From Prorocentrum cordatum (Eukaryota; Sar; Dinophyceae; Prorocentrales; Prorocentraceae): a DNA stretch of 64,000 bases. The stretch is from assembly GCA_963575745.1 (NCBI GenBank), contig CAUYUJ010008558.1, positions 25,001-89,000 on the forward strand, given 5' to 3'. Below, piece after piece: positions 8,783 to 20,467 of this stretch. Below the pieces are notes generated by a model. The model made no database searches. It saw nothing but the letters and a program-made list of their open reading frames with translations, and was not told the DNA's origin. A program made the position numbers and the translations under genes. How positions within the stretch are numbered: position 1 is the stretch's first letter; each line of letters starts with the position of its first letter.

Positions 8783-10740
8783 GAACCCTGCTAGGGCTCG
8801 GTCCAGCTCTAACGGGATCTTATTAGGCCTTGATCGAACTCTAGTAGAGGCCTATCAGGGCTGGATCCAACTCTAATGACATCCCATTCGGGCTCTAACC
8901 AAGCATATTTGATTTAGGTTAGGGCGGGGCCATGCTTTGATCGAATCCCATGGAGGCTTTCCCTGCTGTGAGGACCCGGTCCACAAATAAGTCGCATTAG
9001 GGTTGGATCCAGTTCCAGTGGAATCCCTACGAGGGCTGGGTCCAGCTTTCATCGAAATTCACGAGCGCTGGATCCAACTCTAATAAAATATTTCCAAGGT
9101 TGGGTACAGCTCTGATGCACCCTGCTACGAGGGCTCTATCCAGCTCAAGTAGTATCCCAAGAGGGCGAGATCCGGCTCACATATGTTCCTGCTGGGGTTC
9201 GGTCCAGCTGTTTTGCAATCTTCTATGAGTTGGATCCCGCTCGAATGGGATCTCACCAGAGCCTGATCCAGCCCTCGTGGAATCCTATTGGGTCTGAGTC
9301 CAGCTCTGGTAGAATCTTATCAGTTCTGGATCCAGCTCTCGTAGAATCCGGTTGGGCTGGGGTCAGCTTTGGTCGAATTTGGCCCGGTCTCGACCCAGCT
9401 CTAATCGAATTTCGTTCGGGCCGGATTCAGCTCCAATAGAACCCCACTGGGGTTGGATCCGGCTCTTGTTGACTTCTACTAGGGCTGGATCCAACTGTGA
9501 TGGAGTCTCACCAGGGCTGGATCCAGCTCTGATGCATCTTGCTACTAGGGCTCTTTCCAGCTCAAACAGTTTCCCCTTCAGGATGGGTTCAGCTTGGTTC
9601 AGCTTCTATGCAGTCCCATGTGAATCGGATTGTGCTTTCATGGGATCTTACTGTCAGCTCTACTGGAATCCAACTAGGGTTGGGTCCAGCTCTGATTGAC
9701 TAGTATTAGGCTTGGATCCATTTTCAGTAAAATCGTACACGGGCCCAGTTGTGTTCGACTGGCATCGTAATATGATTGGGCCCAGCTTTAATAGGGTCCT
9801 TCCAGGGCCTTGTCCAGCTCTCGTAATATCATTTCAGGGTTGGATACAGCCCCAACGGGTCTTATTTTGGCGAATTCCAGCTCCAATAGATTCCTACCTG
9901 GTCTGAGATGTTGTTAAACACGCTGGGGGCAATTTTCTTTTGGTTTTTGAGATCGACGTTGTTTTTTTTGTGATTTGGGAGCAGCTTCCTTTCCGTTTTA
10001 AGATTGGCGTCTCGCCGTTTTCGGTCTTTTTGGCGATCCATGTTTAGATTGTTTCCAACTGCCGTTTCGTGCTCGTTTTCGTCGCGGCGTAGCAGTGGAG
10101 TTCCAGGCCCGTGCAGTTGTTGTTTTGTTTTGGCTCTCCGTTTTGTTTTTGTTTTGGGCTGCCATTGATTTCTGGTTGTGTCTCTGTCTCGGTTTTCCGT
10201 TTTTGTTATGTTTTGGTTGGCCGCAGCACCAAAAGTTAAACACGACCAAACAACTAAGCTACTGGGCACCAGGACCGTGCCCAAGTCTAAGAGAATATCA
10301 TTAGGGCTCTATCAAGCAAGCTCTTGACTAGCATTTCATTTGGGCTGTAACCAGCTCGACCGAATTCCACCAACGTTGGATCGAGCTCTAATCAAACCAT
10401 GATAGGGCTGAATTTTCTATCATCATATTACGCGGAGTCGATCCAGGGCAAACAGAATCCTACGAGCGTTCGAGCCAGCTCCCGTGGTATCCTATCGTAT
10501 AGGGTTCGACCCAGCTCTCAGTGAATCTTTTTGGGACTCTTACTAAGGCTCGATCCAGCGCTAATGGAATCGCAATAGGGTTCTATCCAATTTTAATGCG
10601 TGTCTACCAGGGCTCGGTCAAGCTATGATGCAATCCTATTAGGGTCCGATCAAGCTCCGATAGAATTTTACGCGGATCGATCCAGCCCTAATAGAATCTT
10701 ATTAAGGTTCGATCCAGCCTCAATAGCATCCTGCCACAAC
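8783..10740 (+). repeat. 32-bp minisatellite array, interrupted
   Basis: Dozens of diverged tandem units of about 32 bp built around GGGCTGGATCCAGCTCTAAT followed by GGAATCCTACTA. Three consecutive units at 8793-8888 each measure 32 bp. Because 32 is not a multiple of three, reading frames across the array are incidental. The array is broken by unrelated sequence at about 9905-10285 and resumes with more diverged units. Confidence 0.85.
9913..10244. other. Possible insertion inside the 32-bp array, bounded by 10-bp direct repeats
   Basis: Sequence unlike the array, T-rich on the plus strand with many TTTTGTTTT and CCGTTTTG motifs. It is bounded by the direct repeat GTTAAACACG at 9913-9922 and 10235-10244. 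This could be a short non-autonomous insert with a target-site duplication. The non-array sequence extends a little beyond both repeats, which weakens that reading. No protein family is recognised. Confidence 0.4.
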
Positions 10741-10741
10741 T

Positions 10742-10866
10742 CGAGCGTCGCCGTCGTCGTCGTCGTCGTCGTCGTGGTCGGCGTCGTCGTCGTGGTCGTC
10801 GTCGTCATGGTCGTCGTCGTCGTCACGCCGTCGTCGTCGTGTCGTCGGCGGCGTCGTCGTCGCTGC
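10742..10866 (+). repeat. (GTC)n trinucleotide tract
   Basis: Imperfect GTC/CGT repeat with occasional GGC, ending the minisatellite region. The long Val or Asp/Thr-rich open frames across it are artefacts. Confidence 0.88.
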
Positions 10867-13329
10867 CCCATGGTGCCGGCGCCGGCGCAGACGCTCCCCG
10901 TTGTCGTTTGCCATTGGCGGAGGGGGTATTGGGGCCGGTTGGACCCGCCCCCCACCCCCTTGCAATTCAGACCACGCCCCCCCGGCGGTTCGAACCCCCC
11001 TGTCCTCGAGGGGGTGGACAGGCTGGTGCGAGCCTCCGCCCTTGCAGTCCAAGGGGGGGCGGTTTGAACCGCGCCCCCTGTCCCAGCGTCCACAGAACGC
11101 GCTCTTTCGGTGTCGAAGAAGGCGAGGAGGCAGCGGGTCTTTGGCATGGGGGCCTGGACAGCAGGTCGAACCATCGACTCAAGGGGGGGGGGTTATTGTT
11201 TGTTTAGTGATATTCGAACTCCCCTGCCCTCCCCGCCCCTTCTCCATCCCCAGCCCAACAGCTGGGGACGTTCGCGGAGGATGATGAAGGGGAGAAGAGG
11301 GAGGAGAGGGGACTTGAGGGGAAGCGACTGCTGCGCCAGAGACAACATGTTCCGCTGTTGCTGTGGAAGCTTCGGCAGCCTGACACGGGCGCCGCACTTG
11401 GAGATCGAGGCAGAACGTATTGCTTGATTCAGCGCCCAGAGAATGGCATTCTCTGTCCCACGTCGGTCATCAACTCCATTTGGGGTGGTGCATCTCGAAG
11501 CGTTTGCACGAGGCCGCTCAGCTGGTAAGCCTATCTGCGAGTTTCATTTCTGTGATGTATTTGATGTGTCACGTGTTTCGGTGTGTGAGTTCCGATTACT
11601 TGTAGGGCCCTGGCTGCCCATGGCCGTCGATAGCTCCGCGATAGTTGTGCCATGGTGCCATGGTGGCATCCGTAGTGACTTGTTTGCATGTTGTCGTCTT
11701 GTGTGGTCGTGTTGTACTTGTGTCATCGTGGTGTATCTCGCGCAGGTGTCGTGTGGTGTCCTGGTGTCGCTGGTCTCGTGTGGCGCCGTGGCTTTTTGTT
11801 GTGACCCGCGTGCCACCACGTGCATCCCCATTCCGTCTCGCCCGTCTCCACAGTTTGGTTAGGCGCCGCTTGAAATGTGGGTTGCGACGTCCACTGGGCC
11901 TAATTTGAGCGTCGTTGGGGCACGATTTTGAGCAGATCTGCTAGTGCTTGCAGAAGGTTAGCCAACGAATTGGGCCCGCCGACCTGGTCATGCGAAAACG
12001 GCACAACAGTGAGGCAGCACTTCGGCCGCGCGCCTGGGCGTTAGTCAGAGCCTGGTCGCACAGGCAAGGCCATTGTTGAAAATAACAACTGTCGCTGGCA
12101 GGGGCACGCAATTCTCGAGCTTGGAAAAACACGGCCTTCTTTCGCGCATCGGCAGCAGACACAGACTCGGAGCGTCCAAGTCAGGAACACGTTCGCTTCC
12201 GCACGCGAAGCCGGGCACTTCATGCAATGGGAAGTAGGTGGGCAGTGGGCCTGCTAAGGATCACCAGGTCAGTTATCGGGGCAGTGGGTCTGCTAAGGAT
12301 CACCAGGTCAGCTACCAGGGCTTTGACATTGGCAACGACTGGGCAGACCTTCACCCTGAGAAACCTCTTGGAAAACCCATGCTGAGCTAGTCCCCCCCCG
12401 AACAGATTTGGCCGTGTAGCTGATTTACGGAGGACTATGTAGGGGCACCAGAGTTCATTCAGGCTCTGCCTTGTTGACAATGTGTGCGAACTTTCTATCC
12501 ATCCAGCCGTCCCCACTGGAGCCGACGGGCGGCGTCCGAGAGTTGGCGTGGCGGCCTGCAGCCACGGCTGCAGCGTGGAGGGCCGTGTGATCCGCTCCAT
12601 CAGCTTCGTCGCGGCGGGGCCGTTCTGGGGGTGTCTTTCTTGTCTCAAGTGGTCTTCGAACGCCAACGACGCAATTCAAGAATCGCCAGCAGATGCGAGG
12701 TATCTGTTGGAAACGGGGATGATATGAACGAGGATGACGGGATGAGTTACAGAGCACTCAGTTTTGTCTGAACACAGTCTTCAGTCATTTCCCCATGGAG
12801 CGCTGTCCGTTCAATAGCGAGCGCCGTTGGTCTAACACGAGTCTCTGCCAATTTAAGGAGGACAGCACCTGCTGTTTGGCACACTTACAGTCAACATCGT
12901 TTCTGTGGGCTTGCGGCCTTCAGTGGCGCTCCTCGCTTGTCTCGGAGCAGGCCGCGGTTGTCTCGGAGCAGGCTCAGTCGTTCTGGCAGGTTGTTAGCCC
13001 GAGGGTGCCGCACCGCCAGCATCTCGCGGCTCGGGCTCGGAGACGGACGGAGCATGTGGTTGCGTGTGGCCCCCCGAGGCCCAGAGCATGCTCCAGGAGA
13101 TGAGGTGGCGGCTCCGCGGTGGATCAGGCAGGCCCAGGATGAAGCTATAAGCCAGATCGCTCCAGAGCGCTCTGACAAGGCCGCGGCACCCAATACATTC
13201 TCCATATCGCCAGGTCTCAGAGATTCCCGAGTTGCCTTCTTCCGAATTTATCGTCATCCTGCCTTCGTTCACTCCCCTCTCCAGAGAGCTCAGCAGCCTT
13301 GGCCGCGCCTCCCTCGGCTGAAACTGCCC
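10867..13329. other. No supported gene; one short tandem duplication
   Basis: GC-rich sequence with G and C runs (10920-11200) and otherwise unremarkable DNA. A 39-bp unit is tandemly duplicated at 12241-12318 (GGCAGTGGG then CTGCTAAGGATCACCAGGTC). A short stretch at 13060-13150 (PPEAQSMLQEMR) may belong to the PPR-like fragment downstream but ends in a stop. Confidence 0.5.
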
Positions 13330-13879
13330 CCCCCCCCCCCCTGCTGCTGGAAGGCGGGGCCTGCGCCCCGACGGGGCCAGCTACCAGAGGCTGGTGTGGG
13401 CGCACTGCGCGGCTGCCGACCTCGCCGGGGCGGAGGCCGCGCTGCTGGAGCCACGCCGCCGCGCCGCCGCGAGTGTGGTCTCAGGGAGCGCAGCGCTCGG
13501 GAGGCAGCGCTCAAGCGGAAGAACGGCGACGTATCGCAAGGCGTTCTCTGAGGGAGGCAGGGAGGGGACCGCCCCGCAGCATCTGACGAGAGTAGTTGCC
13601 CGCCGTGCCCCGCGGGCGGTTAGCAGAGAGCTGATTACGCAGGGAGTCGCTGTGCGAGCGGCTCGGCATCAGAGAGGGTGCATCTGCTTGCACGTGTGTG
13701 TGTGGCGGCGAATGGTGGTGTTCTTGCAGGAGGGGCCTCAGGGGGGAGATGGCGCCCGCCCCCCTCGCGAAGGAGATGCGCGCCGCCCGCTTCAGCCCAG
13801 ACAAGCAGTGCTACCACAGCCTCGCGCGGGCGCTCGGCAGGGGTGGCTCCCCGGAGGACCGCCGGTGCTCTGAGAAGTG
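13330..13879 (+). pseudogene. PPR-like gene fragment, at least two exon-like segments
   Basis: The segment at about 13352-13470 reads GLRPDGASYQRLVWAHCAAA then DLAGAEAALLEPRRR. It has the helix-turn-helix pattern and the PD...Y...L spacing of a pentatricopeptide repeat. The segment at about 13730-13879 reads LAKEMRAARFSPDKQCYHSL then ARALGRGG and ends at a stop (13877-13879); it is preceded by GTTCTTGCAG, a plausible 3' splice site. The two lie in different frames, so an intron between them is plausible. The 5' donor is not clear. PPR proteins bind organellar RNA; dinoflagellates have many. Only about two repeats are visible, so this is a terminal fragment or a decayed gene. Confidence 0.42.
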
Positions 13880-14148
13880 AGCGTGTCAGCTGTACCTCTT
13901 CCAAGCTCGGAGCGGTTTTCGGGGCTGGCTTACGCCCTGTCTGTGGATGGCCAGCTCGAGCCCCGCGAGCCCCGTTGGCTGCTCCGGCGCGCCTGGGGTC
14001 TGGAGCGCGAATTGGCGCGAGGATTGGTAACCATGGTTGCGATTGCCCCTCTTCTTTGGGGGGGGGTTCTTGGTTTGTCGTAGGCTCTCGTGGGCAGAAA
14101 ACAGATCCGTATCATATATCTGTGTCCTCGGCCTTGCAGGGCGGGCCC

Positions 14149-14245
14149 CTGGGCCGCGACCCCGTGGATACGGGGCGATTTTTCACGGACGCCCCTCTCG
14201 CGGAATGTATCCATGCGACCGCGTATCAACGGGGTCGCGGCCCAG
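14149..14245. repeat. 24-bp inverted repeat (hairpin), about 50-bp loop
   Basis: 14149-14172 (CTGGGCCGCGACCCCGT plus GGATACG) is the reverse complement of 14222-14245 with one mismatch. The surrounding DNA repeats GTATC and GGATAC motifs, suggesting a small foldback element. Confidence 0.65.
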
Positions 14246-16685
14246 ACTTCGGACCGCGAGATCGTACATATGGATACGTTAGCCGTTCGTGAGGTTCAGA
14301 GGGAGTCGTGGCGTATGAGGGGGAGGGAAGACGGGCAATAAGATGAGCGCAGTCGCAAACGTTAACAGGGCCGGCAAGGCCGGAGCGTGCACTACGTAGC
14401 AGATCAGGAGGACAGACGTATCCTCCCTTGCCGACGAGGCACTGGGCAAGGGGGGTTGGGGTGGTCGTAATCGGTGCTCTGTGCCGCTAGGCTGCCACCT
14501 TGCTATGCAAGCAATTGCTTTCGCTCTGTAGCTGGATGTGTCATGTCGGTCCTACCGCATTGTGTCGGTCCACCCGACGCTCTACACCATCATATTCTGA
14601 TCGCCGAGGGCGCAGCGGTGCAACTGGCTGGCTTCTCGGGCTACGCCCTCCGTCCCTTGTTTGCGCGTGAAGAACTGTTCGGGCCTCGTACCGCAATAGT
14701 TCTTTCGAATACACATGTGAGCAAGCCTGACATAACGTGAAACGGTGTTGCGTCCCCTCGCCAAAGAGCAAAGCGTATCGAGTCCAACTCATCGAGGAGC
14801 TGTAAGAATTTACTCTGGGAGCGTGTCGGCGACATCCGCAGGATGCGGAAGCGGTTGCTGACCTCCGTGCCAGTCGACGAAGTCACGATCGACCGCGGCT
14901 CACCACGGCACCATCGCAGCCCAGGCAGCCAGCCTCACTCCGCAAGCACGAGCGGTCTGCTGCTCATTACAAAGAAGAGTGTCAATGCGCGTGCGATACG
15001 CAGATCGTGAACCAGTGAACCAAATTCTCGTGTCGAGTCCCAGACAGGACCTCTCAAGAAGCTCACGGTCCTTCTTGACGTGATTGCGGCGCACACCGCC
15101 ACGACTATCGACAGCGCGAACCACACGTTACACCGCGAATTCACCGATCTATTCGCCAATGTGGGCCCGTCTCCGGCCTGGAGACGGATGTGCACAGAGC
15201 GCTGGCGACGTTCGGCTCTCCCTCCACCAATGATCGGATCGCCAAACTCTAATTATTGATCTGTTGAGTTCACGTGAGGATCGGTGCTGACACTGCGCTT
15301 GGCCGCTAGATGAGGCGACAGACCACTTGGGCAATTGCTGCGCACGCTGCCTTGCGTGACCCCCTCGACGAGCTCTCCTGGCAAATATTGTGATTACGTT
15401 GTGGGTGCACCCCGCTAATCTTGCACACCGCCTTAACGACGATGATGCCACGCAATTCCTTAACGGCACACTGCATGTGCGACGACAATCGTTGGGGTTG
15501 TGCCCACCTATCCTCCAGATTATGTGTTTCCCAAGGCGACATCTTCGAGCAGACATGATCTTCCGCATTCCCCATCGGGGCAATGTGCCTTTTCCGTGAG
15601 TTGAGTTGATGGTGGCGCAGAAAAGACATTGATTGCCGAGGCCAATGGTTGAGTGCCACTTCGCAATCTGTGTGTACATAGATATGTATATACATACACG
15701 TATACACATAGCACCATAGCGCCGCCTAGGATGAAAGAGCCGCTGTGTTTGCTCAGTGTCCACGCTCCTTTCCTTGCCTGGGGGCGCCTGCGACGTTCAC
15801 CTTCCGAATGTGCCGCGTCTTTCCAACCCGTACTCTCTGGACGTGTTGTGTTGGTGAGCTTTTGCATGGAATGCATCTTTATAGGTGGTTCGAGTACCAG
15901 TCCTCGATGGACCAGTGCGGCAAATAATGGCAAGAGCAGACAATGTAGAACATCGTGACTGTCGCCAATCTCACGTCAATGTGGCACCCCGTCAATGCAA
16001 TACTCTGTGTCTGATCCAGTGCACTCATTGCTTGATGAAGTTCCCTCCCACAAGACGATGTCGACGCTCAGAAGTAGAGTAGCTCTCAGTGTTGGCTTTC
16101 CCCGTGATCTCCACGGGCACAGACGCAGAGCGTGAGTGAGCGAGCCACCCATGGGAGTCGCAAGCGACGCGGGCTCGTGGAGTCTAGGGCTGGTCCGCGA
16201 TGTTCCAGGCTTGTGCGAAGACTGGGACAGCCCCGGAGGCGCGAAGTAGGATCGCGCTTTCTGGTCCTGCCTTCTTTTCCCGTGTCCCTGCTTGCTTCCC
16301 CCTCGAGGCTGGAATTTGAGCGCGCTCTGCGCGGCGCGAAGCGAAAAACTGCTTCGCCGAGGTGATTCCTTCGCCAGGTTCGAGACCGTGCCGCGGATTT
16401 CGGGTTGCGGATTGGCGGGAGGTGCGAAGGGTTGATTGGTCGCGCCCTCGTTTGGGCAGACGGCACGAGGCCAGCGCAAAAGCAGGTAGTTCAGGATTGC
16501 GTATGAGGCTACTGACTACAGGCCATGAGACGCCCAACACGGGGGTGACGGCTGACGTATATTTCCCTACCTAGGCTCTGCCCAGAATTGTTCTTACCGT
16601 GCAAGCTTAAGGGGCCGGGAAGTGGGAACCGCCCCGGGCGGTTCCCCCAGGATCCGCCCCGTGGTTCCCCCAGTGACGTCCCCTT
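14246..16685. other. No supported gene
   Basis: Open frames here are short, overlap on both strands and show no recognisable motif. A short TA/CA-rich patch is at 15676-15712. Nothing else stands out. Confidence 0.5.
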
Positions 16686-17036
16686 AGCTTAGCGTTGCGT
16701 ATTTCATCTTAGCTTAGCTTAGCTTAGCTTAGCTTCATCTTAGCTTAGCTGTAGCTTAGCTGTAGCTTAGCTGTAGCTTAGCTTAGCTTAGCATAGCATA
16801 GCATAGCGCAGCATAGCATAGCATAGCGCAGCATGCCACAGCATAGCATAGCATAGCGCAGCATAGCATAGCATAGCATAGCGCAGCATAGCATAGCATA
16901 CCATAGCCTAGCATAACATGGCGCAGCCTAGCGTAGCATAGCATAGCGCAGCATAGCGCAGCATAGCCTAGCATAGCATAGCATATCATAGCATAGCATA
17001 GCATAACATAGCATAGTGCAGCATAACATAGCAAAT
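16686..17036. repeat. Pentanucleotide satellite (AGCTT)n then (AGCAT)n
   Basis: Begins as AGCTT/TAGCTG units (16686-16790), then changes to AGCAT units with variants GCGCA and CCTAG until about 17036. An A-rich tail (CAAAAGCAAAAACAAACAAA) follows. Minus-strand frames of Met/Leu/Cys/Tyr (MLCYA) are artefacts of the 5-bp unit. Confidence 0.92.
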
Positions 17037-18546
17037 CAAAATCAACACCAAGCAAAAGCAAAAACAAACAAAAGCAAAGGCAATTACGACGATGACGAGA
17101 AGGAGGAGGACGGCGTTTACCGTTACTACTAATGCTGCTTTCCTAGGGGCTCCAACTCCTAGGTAGGGTCGCACTGGGGTAATTGGCTTTTAAGCTAGCT
17201 TGCAGCATATTAGTGAGCTTGGGTACGGAGTGATGGGGTTGCAGTAGGTCCACGCCCTCCCAGGGCATTTCCTTTCTCATCCGCATCGGCGTCCTATACT
17301 GGTTGTCCTGGCTAGTACGCATGTCACATTGTACGTGTTGTGTGCGCGCGCGTGCGTGTGCGTGTGTGCTCATATTTGATGTTGTTGCCCATGCGACTGT
17401 CAATATTGTGCTCGCAGCGCAGTGGCATCCAACTCTGACTCTAGTGCAATTTAAGCCTTGACGCCCCCTGCCCGCCCCGCCGCTGCAATCTCCAGGGCGA
17501 CGCTGCCGTAGCGCGACGCGTGTGCGCCGACATGCAGGCGCCACCGCCCACATGAGGGGAGGGTGGTGGCAGGGAAAGAGAGATGGTTGAAATGGGCACG
17601 GGTGCAGCGGTGTCGGGGGTGTGGAGGCGACAAGTGCGGCAAGCATTGCTTCCCCTAGGCCACTCGAGCTGCCATTGCACTCGCATTGGTTCCCGTGGGG
17701 GACCGGACCATGCTGCGGGCACTTGCCCCGCCGCCGATTGCCGCCTCGTCACGCGCTGTTCCCGGCCACTCGGCTCAGGGCCCTGCACTGCATTTGAGGC
17801 ACTTGCTGGTGAAGTGGAGGGGGGCTACAGGACTGGCTCCGCCCAGAGCTGGCCAAAACCCATTCGGGGCTTCACCCGACACCAGACCAGGAGAGGAGGA
17901 GGAGTAGGAGCAGCAGCATGAGGCGGGGGTGAGGTTGACAAGTCGGAGGAAAAGGGGGCGAGGGCGAAGGATGTAGCCGTTGCGAGACCCAGGTTTCCTG
18001 ACCTACTCGGCTCTTTTCTATCCGCTGCTCCTTGTGATAGTATGTCGATGCAATGCTGTACGTAGCACGCATGGCGGAGCCTTGAAGCCGACGGAGTTGT
18101 GCTTGCTTGCGTTGGGCAGTTTTCGCTAAACGTATTTAGTCGAGCTTCACAAGCGCGTAGAAAAGCGAAGTTCTGCGGTGGTATTCGGCCATTAGTTGGT
18201 TTCTCCCCCCTTTGACACGGGGTCGCTTTCGGGGTGAAGGATCTCTCTCCTGGGGTCCTCGCAAGGACGCCTGGGCACCCCCTCTCTCCTATCCGTCCTT
18301 CCCACCTGATCACCCTCATGCTTCATTTGCTTTTCCTCTTCCCGCTCATCCCGCTGCTGACCATCCCCCACGTAGCTTGCGAACAAGGTTGCTGCCCCCA
18401 CAGGCTCCAGCCCGAGGGCTAGCCTGCTGAACCCCAACCGAGAAGCACTCAACCCAAGCGAATTGGCCTGCATCTGAATAGGGCGGCACCACGAGAGAAG
18501 CCACGACACCAGGTCTACGAGAGTTCGGGTGCTTGTTTCTGCACAG
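17037..18546. other. No supported gene
   Basis: A-rich start, a short GT/GC alternating tract at 17337-17375, then ordinary GC-moderate DNA. No open frame here carries motifs I recognise. Confidence 0.5.
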
Positions 18547-18752
18547 GAAGTCCGTTCAGATCACCATTATATCCCTATATATATATATACTGCTGCCGTC
18601 TCGGCTCAGGTACTGGAAACAGGTACAGCGCCGCCCGCCCGCGGCGCATGGGAAAAAAGGGATCGTTACCCTCTCCTTGCCTTCCTCTACCTACGGGGAA
18701 CCTTGTCGGTTCGACTCTTCGGTTGTCAACCTACATACACAGGTTATCAGCC
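18547..18752 (+). repeat. Left ~200-bp direct repeat (LTR candidate)
   Basis: Matches 25538-25734 in the same orientation. Shared blocks include GGTACTGGAAACAGGTACAG, CCCGCGGCGCATGGGA, CCTTCCTCTACCT, GGGGAACCTTGT and GGTTCGACTCTTCGGT. The copies differ by many substitutions and small gaps, so the insertion is old. Confidence 0.75.
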
Positions 18753-19312
18753 TATTCTTTTTCGCTCTCCGTTGTGACACCCCGCTTCGTCTTCGACTCT
18801 GCCGCAAGGCGCTGGATCCCACGGGGACCAGTGCATCTATGCGTGCAGGGTCTTCGACGGAATGCGGGCGTCGCGACGCCGCGGAGAGGGTAAAAAGGAC
18901 GGGCAATACCGCCATCCCCCCTTTCAGGCGACGGCAGCGCCGCCGCGCTCGAGGCAGCGCTCGGGGACCTGATGGACTCCGACTCGCCTCCCGCGCTGGC
19001 GCTATGACTTTCACACGCCTGGGTTCGGACAGTATGCCTCGGCACTTGATGCGTCCCATACGTCTCCTGGCGCCACGTTTGGTTCGGAACCCTCGCCGGT
19101 GGAAACACCAGCAATTGCCCTCGGAACCACAGATGGATTTGCCTCGCCTCCTTCTCCTCCAACCTTCGCCGGTGGAAACACTCGCGGTGGTGGCGCCAAT
19201 GAAACGTCTCCCCAGAGCGTTTCCGCGCGACGCCGCCGCTGGGACGCACGGCGCCCCGTGAGCCCCGCCGTGGTTTCCGCTTCAGAACATGCGCGAGTCA
19301 TAGAGTATCGCA

Positions 19313-20250
19313 TTGGACGGACTTCACAGCGAAAAGTCCCCGAGCGGTATCATATTTAGTCTCCCAGCAGGGACAACAGCCGCAGCCCCTCCCGGAGGCG
19401 TTCACAGCAAAGTTCTTTCCAGCGCGACATCGCGCCGCACGCGTCGCCCTGAGCCAGTGATCTGGCAGAGCTTAGAGACCGGTTCGAAACTTGCACGACC
19501 CAGCTGTTGTCGGGTCTTGTTGCGCAGAGCAGCGCTGAGGAAAGAGCTCCGCAACGCCCTTGCCTTCGTCGAAGCTCGGATCGCCGAAGATCGATTGATC
19601 CCCGCCCAGGTCCAGTGTTTACTCGACCGCGTGGACTCACGCCGAGGGTCCAATTCCATTGCGACCCATGCGCTGCACGACTACCTCCTCGCAGCGGAGG
19701 CCCAACTCGTGAGCGTCATAGATGCACGCGCTGCTGCTGTCAGGGCACTACACGATGAGCTCCTGACAGCGCGGCAGGCTCCAGCTACCAAGATACACGG
19801 GGCTACGGATCAACAGTTGCGCGATGACCTCATTTCGCTTCGGGATCACGTTGACGCGACCACTGCCAACCTCCATTCCGAGAATACCGCAACCACGTCC
19901 GGCTTGCACGGCAAGCTGTGGAATGCCGAGATGGCTCTTGCTTAACGTCTCGATGCGTCAGAAGGACGCGTGCCAGCGCTTGAAAATCGGTTCTCCACGG
20001 TCGAGCAGCAGCTACTTGACGTGCAGGCTGCACTGGCTGAGTTGCATGCTGTGCGGGCCCAGACTTGCCAGCTGGGCACCCCGACTTCGGTCCGCGATGT
20101 CGCCCCCCTCGCTGAGGAAATTGCCGATGTAAGAAGGTGGCGGGCCACGCGCAGTTACGACTCACCCAGATATCCCAGGAAAGAGACGCTGAAACGGCAC
20201 AGTCGGGGGAAGTACTCGCCCGTTTGGAACTAGAGCGCGAAGCACACAAC
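19313..20250 (+). pseudogene. Coiled-coil N-terminal gag region of the copia-like relic
   Basis: Frame 2 runs about 210 codons with heptad-like Leu/Ala/Glu/Arg content (RKELRNALAFVEARIAEDRL, DARAAAVRALHDELLTARQA) to a stop at 19945. The same helical character continues at once in another frame (LENRFSTVEQQLLDVQAALA) to about 20233 and again at 20137-20400 (RDAETAQSGEVLARLELERE). I read this as one long coiled-coil protein broken by a stop and frameshifts. No catalytic motif is present. Its place just upstream of the capsid-like segment suggests a gag assembly or scaffold domain. Confidence 0.5.
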
Positions 20251-20467
20251 CGACGATTCCAGGACCTAGAGCATCGGCTGGACCAGTACCCCCGGCGAAT
20301 TTATGACACCAGCGGCGAGGCACGTGGTCCACGACATAGCGTCGAGGAGTTACAGGGGGATCTTACAACCACCGAGGCTACCCTGAAGGCTCACGTTAGC
20401 GACGCCGAGATCCACTGCTCTTCGCGACCTCCAGAACCCACCGCAGACAGCGCCTCGACCCTCGCCG

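Noticed and set aside
8783-10740. CRISPR array
   Set aside because: Units are diverged head-to-tail minisatellite without constant repeats and unique spacers, and the genome is eukaryotic.
10980-11075. tRNA gene around the TTCGAACC motif
   Set aside because: A B-box-like motif is present but no cloverleaf could be built from the G- and C-run sequence around it.
15976-16479. Minus-strand ORF of 167 codons
   Set aside because: There is no recognisable motif, three frames are open at once on the two strands, and there is no splice or SL context.
16783-17067. Met/Cys/Leu/Tyr-rich minus-strand protein
   Set aside because: It is a direct translation of the AGCAT pentanucleotide satellite.
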